Positions 59,401 to 64,000 of a stretch of 64,000 nucleotides of DNA are shown here, in pieces. Location of the stretch: positions 1 to 64,000 of the forward strand of contig CBFFZW010000013.1 in NCBI GenBank assembly GCA_965646445.1, given 5' to 3'. How positions within the stretch are numbered: position 1 is the stretch's first letter; every line of letters starts with the position of its first letter. The notes under the pieces are model-generated. The model ran no database searches, was not told the DNA's origin, and worked only from the letters and a program-made list of their open reading frames with translations. The DNA comes from UBA11524 sp965646445. Lineage in GTDB: Bacteria; Bacillota; Clostridia; Christensenellales; Aristaeellaceae. A program made the translations under genes and the position numbers.

Positions 59401-60753
59401 TCACCCGTTGGCTGCCGCCTGCTTCCGCCGCAGCCAGCCATACGCGGCCAGGCAGATGACGGCGGAAAGCAGCGAACCCAGGGGCGCGGCCCAGCCCATG
59501 GGATACATGGTCTGGGGATACAGCATGGAGGCGAAATAAGCTCCGGGCACGCGCACCAGCACCATGCTGGCAACGTTGTGGGCGAAGGACAGGGAGGACA
59601 GGCCGTAGGCGCAGAAGAACCCGCTGAAGCAGAAGTGAATGCCCGCGAACACGCAGTCCCACACATAGGAGCGCAGGTACGCTGCGCCCTGGCGGATCAC
59701 CTCGGCTTCATCCGCGAAGAGGGACAGCACCTGCTCGGGGATCACCTGGAACAGCGCCGCGCAGAGCAGGCCGAAGCCCACGCAGATGGTCAGCGCGTAC
59801 CGAAGCACCCGGCGGGCACGGTCATGCAGGTTGGCGCCGATACACTGCGCGGCCAGGGCGGAGACGGTGGACATCAGCGCGGAGGGCACCAGGAACAGCA
59901 GGCTGATGAGCTTTTCCACAATGCCCACCGCAGCAGCAGCGTCCACGCCGCGGCGATTGGCGATGACGGTTATCAATAGGAAGGAAAGCTGAATAAAGGC
60001 GTCCTGGCAGGCCACCGGCAGGCCGATCCGCAGCAGCTGCCCCATCACCCGGCGGTCAGGACGCAGATCCGCCGCCGTCAGCTGAAGTCCCCATGATTGC
60101 CGATGGCGCTTGTGCCGAAGGTACAGCAGGGCGAACGCTACGCTGCACGTCTGGCTGATGACCGTGCCCAGCGCCGCGCCCGCCGCGGCCATCCCCAGTC
60201 CGCCGATGAAAAGGTAGTCCAGCAGGATGTTGAGGGCACAGGCGATGGCCACGAAAACCATGGGGCTGCGGGAATCCCCCATGCCCCGCAGCACCGCGCT
60301 GATGATGTTGTACGCAATGATGCAGGGAAGCCCCGCGAAGCAGATGGTGAGGTACAGCCGGGTCTGCGCCACGGCCTCCGGGGGCGTGGACATCAGGCTG
60401 ACCACGCCGTTCACCGTCAGCAGCAGCGCCGTGGTCAGTACTGCCGCCACCCCCAGGAACAGCGTGACGGTGTTGCCCGCGGCCCGGGCCATCAGCCGGT
60501 CGTCCTTCGCGCCCACCGAGCGGCTGATGACCACGGTCGTCCCCATGGCCAGCCCCACGATGACCACCGTCAGCATGTGCATGACCTGACTGCCGATGGA
60601 CACGGCGGAGATGACATCCGCGCCGCCGTACTGTCCGGCAATAAACAGGTCTGCCAGGCCATACAGCGTTTGCAGGAAGGTGGAAAGCAAATAAGGCAGG
60701 GAAAACGCGACCATGTTTTTCAGGACGCTGCCCTGAGTGAGATTGCGCTGCAT
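59401..60753 (-). CDS. MATE-family antiporter 2
   Basis: A 450-residue membrane protein with about twelve helices and the MATE opening (MVAFSLPYLLSTFLQTLYGLADLFIAGQYGG, cited in part: LPYLLSTFLQTLYGLADLF). Half-repeats are visible at GTTVVISRSVGAKDD and LAAQCIGANLHDRARR. Like 15205-16590 it would extrude drugs or metabolites by cation exchange. It lies 68 bp downstream of the MntR-like gene, on the same strand. The start ATG at 60753 follows a weak GGGGG site; an upstream ATG at 60774 is in frame. Confidence 0.9.
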   Translation of the reverse strand: MQRNLTQGSVLKNMVAFSLPYLLSTFLQTLYGLADLFIAGQYGGADVISAVSIGSQVMHMLTVVIVGLAMGTTVVISRSVGAKDDRLMARAAGNTVTLFLGVAAVLTTALLLTVNGVVSLMSTPPEAVAQTRLYLTICFAGLPCIIAYNIISAVLRGMGDSRSPMVFVAIACALNILLDYLFIGGLGMAAAGAALGTVISQTCSVAFALLYLRHKRHRQSWGLQLTAADLRPDRRVMGQLLRIGLPVACQDAFIQLSFLLITVIANRRGVDAAAAVGIVEKLISLLFLVPSALMSTVSALAAQCIGANLHDRARRVLRYALTICVGFGLLCAALFQVIPEQVLSLFADEAEVIRQGAAYLRSYVWDCVFAGIHFCFSGFFCAYGLSSLSFAHNVASMVLVRVPGAYFASMLYPQTMYPMGWAAPLGSLLSAVICLAAYGWLRRKQAAANG

Positions 60754-60821
60754 GAAAAACCCCCGCGCGTGCAAGATTCGCCTGTCATCATAGCACGGCG
60801 GAGGGCGAAGGTCAAGGGCGA

Positions 60822-61187
60822 TCAGCGCTTCTCCAGGAAGCGGCGGATGGCGCCGAAGGAGGCGTCGGAAATGTCATGCTCGATTTTGCAGGCGTCCTCC
60901 AGGGCGGTGGCTTCGTCCACGCCCAGGCGCTCCAGGAAGCTGGCGATGGTGCGGTGCCTATCCAGCATCCGCGCGGCGATGTCCTCGCCCAAGGGCGTCA
61001 GGGTGATGAGGTTTTCCTCGTCCATGAGGATGTAGCCGTTCTCCCGCAAGCGTTTCATGGCGAAGCTCACCGAGGGCTTGCTCACGTTCAGCCGCGCGGC
61101 GATGTCCACTGAGCGGGCGTAGCCCTTTTCCTGGCGGAGCATCAGGATGGCCTCCAGATAGTCCTCCGCCGATTCGTAAATGTTCAT
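60822..61187 (-). CDS. DtxR/MntR-family metal-dependent regulator
   Basis: A 121-residue regulator. The N-terminal winged helix (NIYESAEDYLEAILMLRQEK, SVDIAARLNVSKPSVSFAMK) and the metal-binding dimerisation domain (HRTIASFLERLGVD, DACKIEHDIS) are those of short MntR-type proteins without an SH3 tail. It should sense Mn or Fe. It may control the MATE gene downstream, although no palindromic operator stands out. The start follows GCGAGG; longer in-frame starts lack a site. Confidence 0.9.
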   Translation of the reverse strand: MNIYESAEDYLEAILMLRQEKGYARSVDIAARLNVSKPSVSFAMKRLRENGYILMDEENLITLTPLGEDIAARMLDRHRTIASFLERLGVDEATALEDACKIEHDISDASFGAIRRFLEKR

Positions 61188-61292
61188 GGGTGAAGCCTCG
61201 CTTTCTGATTGGTACTGCGACGCCTCCATGGTATCATGTCCGCCGTTTTTTTTCAAGAGGCGGCGGGATTTTGCCCGCGGCTTGCGCTGTTC

Positions 61293-61321
61293 TTGACAAC
61301 CCCGCCCGCCTGTGATATGAT
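61293..61321 (+). promoter_or_regulatory. Promoter of amidohydrolase operon
   Basis: TTGACA at 61293-61298, a 17-bp spacer and TATGAT at 61316-61321. It is the best sigma-A type promoter seen in this part of the window. Confidence 0.85.
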
Positions 61322-61401
61322 GCACCCATTCAACCGGGACGCCCTGTGAGACGAGCGGCGTCCTTTCCTTTCAAACGCAGGCAGCCGGGAGGTGCGACCC
61401 C

Positions 61402-62550
61402 GTGACGGACGCTATGAAATCGGAGCTTTGGGCGCTGTTGGAGGCCCTTCACCGCCATCCTGAAATCGGCTTTGAGGAGCATGTGACCACCGCCCTTTTG
61501 CGAGACGCGCTGACCCGGCATGGCATCGCCATCCTGGACAGCGGGCTGACCACGGGGCTGATCGCTCAGGTGGGCGGGAAGCGACCCGGCCCCGTCATCG
61601 GGCTGAGGGCGGACATCGACGGTCTGCCCGTGGAAGAAGCGTCGGGCCTGCCCTATGCCTCCTGCCACCCGGGGCGGATGCACGCCTGCGGCCACGACTT
61701 CCACGCGGCCTGCATGGCGGGCGCGGCGATGCTGCTGAAGGCGCGGGAAGATGAGCTTCCCGGTACGGTCAGGATCATTTTTCAGTCGGCGGAGGAGGTG
61801 GATGCGGGGGCGCGGCAGGTGCTGGTCACAGGGCTGACGGCGGGATGCCGGTGCTTCCTGGCCGGGCACAGCTACCCCGGCTTCCCCGCGGGTACGGTGG
61901 GCATCAAGGAAGGCCCGGTGATGGCGGCGGTGGATCGCTTCCGGGTGCTTCTGCGGGGCCGGGGCTGCCATGCCGCCCATCCGCACAAGGGCATCGACCC
62001 GGTGGTGGCCATGGCCGCCCTGGTGCAGAGCCTGCAAACCATCGTCAGCCGTACGCTGGATCCCTTCTCCACCAGCCTGTGCTCCATCACCCACGCCGAG
62101 GCGGGCAACACCTGGAACGTCATCCCCGAGACGGCGGTGGTGGAGGGCACCATCCGTACCCTCGACCGGGACGACCGGGCCCGGGCAGAGGGCCGGTTCC
62201 GGCAGATCGTGGCGGGCATCGCCGCGGCCTATGGCGTGGAGGCGGAGATTGACTGGCATCACGGCTCTCCGGCCCTTCGCAACGACGCCCGCCTGTGCGC
62301 CCTGGCCCGGGAGGTGGCCGCCGCCTGCGGTCTGACGGCCGAGCGCCAGGAGGACACCCTGGGCGGCGAGGATTTCTCCTGCTACCTGGAAGACGGGACG
62401 CCGGGGCTGTTCGTGCGGGTGGGTACGGGCGGCGCGTACCCGTCCCATCACCCGAAATTCACGGTGGATCCCCAGGCCCTTCCCGCCGCCGCCGAATACT
62501 TTGCCGCCCTGGCGACGGCCTGCCTTGAGGCGGAGGGCGGGGCCCGCTGA
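61402..62550 (+). CDS. M20-family amidohydrolase (amino-acylase/hippurate hydrolase type)
   Basis: A 382-residue metallohydrolase. Metal-site motifs are MHACGHDFHAACM, the general-base EE in QSAEEVDAGA, GHSYPGFPAGTVG and GGEDFSCYLEDG. The insertion (about 175-285) is the dimerisation domain. Family members split N-acyl amino acids, hippurate or N-acetyl-diaminopimelate. The GTG start lies after GGGAGGTG. The downstream Gx-transporter and PP-loop genes follow closely on the same strand. Exact substrate is not readable. Confidence 0.92.
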   Translation: MTDAMKSELWALLEALHRHPEIGFEEHVTTALLRDALTRHGIAILDSGLTTGLIAQVGGKRPGPVIGLRADIDGLPVEEASGLPYASCHPGRMHACGHDFHAACMAGAAMLLKAREDELPGTVRIIFQSAEEVDAGARQVLVTGLTAGCRCFLAGHSYPGFPAGTVGIKEGPVMAAVDRFRVLLRGRGCHAAHPHKGIDPVVAMAALVQSLQTIVSRTLDPFSTSLCSITHAEAGNTWNVIPETAVVEGTIRTLDRDDRARAEGRFRQIVAGIAAAYGVEAEIDWHHGSPALRNDARLCALAREVAAACGLTAERQEDTLGGEDFSCYLEDGTPGLFVRVGTGGAYPSHHPKFTVDPQALPAAAEYFAALATACLEAEGGAR

Positions 62551-62585
62551 ACCAACCCTTCCCGCGATGACAAGGAGGCGAGTCC

Positions 62586-63092
62586 ATGGGTGATCGGCCT
62601 GCCCGCCGGGTGGCGCTTTGCGGCCTGCTGACGGCGCTGATGCTGGCGCTGGGCTGGGTGGAGCACTGGATTCCCCTGAACGTTGCCATCCCCGGCATCA
62701 AGCTGGGGCTGAGCAATGGCGTGCTGATTTTCGCGGTGTATCTGCTGAATGTGACCACGGCCTACATGCTGATGGCGCTGAAGGTTATGCTGTCGGCGGC
62801 GCTGCTTACGGGCTTCGGGGCGCTGCCCTATGCCCTGACAGGCGGGCTGCTGAGCCTGACGGTCATGGTGCTTTTGCGCCGGGTCAAGGGTGTGACCCCC
62901 GTCACGGTGAGCATGGTGGGCGGCGCGGCGCACAACATCGGCCAGGTAGCCATGGCCATGCTGGTGACCCGGACGCCGGGACTCGTAGGCTACATGGGCG
63001 TGCTGATGCTGGTGGGCCTGGCCTGCGGCGCGCTGACGGGCATCTGCGCCCAGGGTGTGATGCGCCATCTCCCGCATGGGCGGGGGAAATGA
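62586..63092 (+). CDS. Gx transporter family membrane protein (Hpre_diP_synt_I)
   Basis: A 168-residue protein with five or six membrane segments (VALCGLLTALMLALGWVEHW, IKLGLSNGVLIFAVYLLNVT, VSMVGGAAHNIGQVAMAMLV). The pattern IPLNVAIPGIKLGLSN is typical of the family once annotated as heptaprenyl diphosphate synthase component I, and now seen as ECF-S-like transporters. AAGGAGG precedes the ATG. Substrate unknown; it follows the amidohydrolase by 35 bp. Confidence 0.88.
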   Translation: MGDRPARRVALCGLLTALMLALGWVEHWIPLNVAIPGIKLGLSNGVLIFAVYLLNVTTAYMLMALKVMLSAALLTGFGALPYALTGGLLSLTVMVLLRRVKGVTPVTVSMVGGAAHNIGQVAMAMLVTRTPGLVGYMGVLMLVGLACGALTGICAQGVMRHLPHGRGK

Positions 63093-63121
63093 TGACCTGA
63101 CGATCGGGAGGTTTTCTGAAT

Positions 63122-63991
63122 ATGCCCCGTGACCTGACGCCCTGTGAGAAGATCGAGCGCAGCCTCATCAAGCGCTTCCGCAAGGAACTGTGGAAGCCTT
63201 TTATCGTGGCCGTCAAGCGGTACGAGCTGATTCAGCCCGGCGACCGCATTGCCGTGTGCGTTTCCGGGGGCAAGGACTCGATGCTCCTGGCCAAGCTGAT
63301 GCAGGAACTGCACCGGCACACCTTTATTCCCTTTGAGGTGGAATTTCTGGTGATGGATCCCGGGTACAGCCCCACCAACCGGGCAAAGATCGAGGAGAAT
63401 GCCCGGCTGATGGAGATTCCCATCCACATCTTTAACAGCGACATTTTCGACGTGACCAGCAAGCTGGACTGCAATCCTTGCTACATGTGCGCCCGGATGC
63501 GCCGTGGCTTCCTCTACGACAGGGCCAGGGAGCTGGGCTGCAACAAAATTGCCCTGGGGCACCATTTCAATGACGTCATCGAGACCACGGTGATGGGCAT
63601 GTTCTACGGCGCCCAGCTTCAGGGGATGCTCCCCAAGCTGCACAGCAAAAACTTTCCCGGCATGGAGCTGATCCGCCCGCTGTACTGCGTCCATGAGGAC
63701 GATATTCTGTCCTGGTGCCGCTATAACGGCCTGTCCTTCATTGCCTGCGCCTGTCGGCTGACGGAGAAGGCGGCGGGGGATGTGGGGGCCTCCAAGCGCC
63801 AGGAGATCAAGGAGCTTCTCCGCGCTCTGCGCAAGGACAATCCCGACGTGGAAAAGAGCGTCTTCAACAGCATCCACGCCGTGTCCCTGGACACCATGCC
63901 CGGCTACAAGTGGAAGGGCCGGGAGCACTCCTTCCTGGAGCACTACAATGACGACGGCTTCGACCCCACTGCCGATGAAAAGGAGAACTGA
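63122..63991 (+). CDS. TtcA-like PP-loop ATPase (tRNA thiolation-type)
   Basis: A 289-residue N-type ATP pyrophosphatase with SGGKDS at 48-53 and the CNPCYMC cluster (about 117-123), plus GHHFNDVIETTVMGMFYGAQ. These fit the TtcA/TtuA superfamily, which thiolates tRNA using an adenylated intermediate and an Fe-S cluster. The N-terminal 30 residues (CEKIERSLIKRFRKELW) are helical and basic, suited to tRNA. GGGAGG precedes the ATG. Whether the target is C32 of tRNA (as in TtcA) is inferred. Confidence 0.9.
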   Translation: MPRDLTPCEKIERSLIKRFRKELWKPFIVAVKRYELIQPGDRIAVCVSGGKDSMLLAKLMQELHRHTFIPFEVEFLVMDPGYSPTNRAKIEENARLMEIPIHIFNSDIFDVTSKLDCNPCYMCARMRRGFLYDRARELGCNKIALGHHFNDVIETTVMGMFYGAQLQGMLPKLHSKNFPGMELIRPLYCVHEDDILSWCRYNGLSFIACACRLTEKAAGDVGASKRQEIKELLRALRKDNPDVEKSVFNSIHAVSLDTMPGYKWKGREHSFLEHYNDDGFDPTADEKEN

Positions 63992-63993
63992 CC

Positions 63994-64000
63994 ATGCGCT
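63994..64000 (+). CDS. Start of a further gene, cut by the window end
   Basis: An ATG 2 bp after the TtcA-like stop, with AGGAG inside the end of that gene. Only two codons (Met-Arg) are visible, so no function can be given. Confidence 0.5.

Noticed and set aside
59116..59459. Short rightward proteins in the repeat-rich gap
   Set aside because: No ribosome sites, low-complexity products and overlap with inverted repeats; they look like translated repeats.

Overview
The window looks like a chromosomal segment of a high-GC, anaerobic, gut- or rumen-type Clostridia bacterium (Bacillota). The placement is inferred from the rpsF-ssb-rpsR order, a 2-hydroxyacyl-CoA dehydratase-activase fusion, YesM/YesN-type regulators, many secreted GH3 enzymes and strong AGGAGG ribosome sites. 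No rRNA or tRNA gene fixes it. Christensenellales-like is a guess.

Region 1 (1-7930) is the left end of a Mu-like transposable prophage in Mu gene order: a left-end region with a repeated 13-mer, a leftward LexA/CI-type repressor, a Ner-like HTH gene, a MuA-like DDE transposase, a small gene, a MuB-like ATPase and a Mor-like activator. After an intrinsic terminator come a 33-codon gene and a NusG/LoaP-like antitermination protein. The late genes are missing apart from one distal-tail (Dit) gene, which is separated by truncated secreted-protein genes, so the prophage looks decayed.

Region 2 (7931-32130) is mixed. It has small secreted paralogues with a truncated tandem copy, an L,D-transpeptidase, a lower-GC patch (XRE pair, CPBP protease, unknown), a FucO-like alcohol dehydrogenase, a MATE pump, a 1431-residue dehydratase-activase fusion, a DUF4234-like protein with an Asn-Val repeat tail, a MerR regulator with a textbook 19-bp-spacer promoter, and rpsF-ssb-rpsR behind an S6:S18-type leader. 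It ends with a glycerate kinase and a cluster of secreted proteins, including two propeller plus solute-binding-like fusions.

Region 3 (32180-58780) is a large carbohydrate locus. A leftward block runs from a CBM9-like protein (49978) through a solute-binding protein, GH3, two permeases, GH3 and an MsmK-type ATPase. It continues into a Dlt-like acylation cassette (carrier protein, adenylating enzyme, MBOAT, SGNH/DltD-like protein, second adenylating enzyme) and ends in another GH3. A YesM-type kinase and a YesN-type regulator flank a second group (beta-helix protein, CBM9-like protein, GH3). The likely picture is extracellular beta-glucoside breakdown and uptake under two-component control, physically joined to a cell-surface or polysaccharide acylation system.

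Region 4 (58780-64000) holds a repeat-rich gap, a second MATE pump, an MntR/DtxR regulator, an M20 amidohydrolase, a Gx-transporter protein and a TtcA-like PP-loop enzyme.
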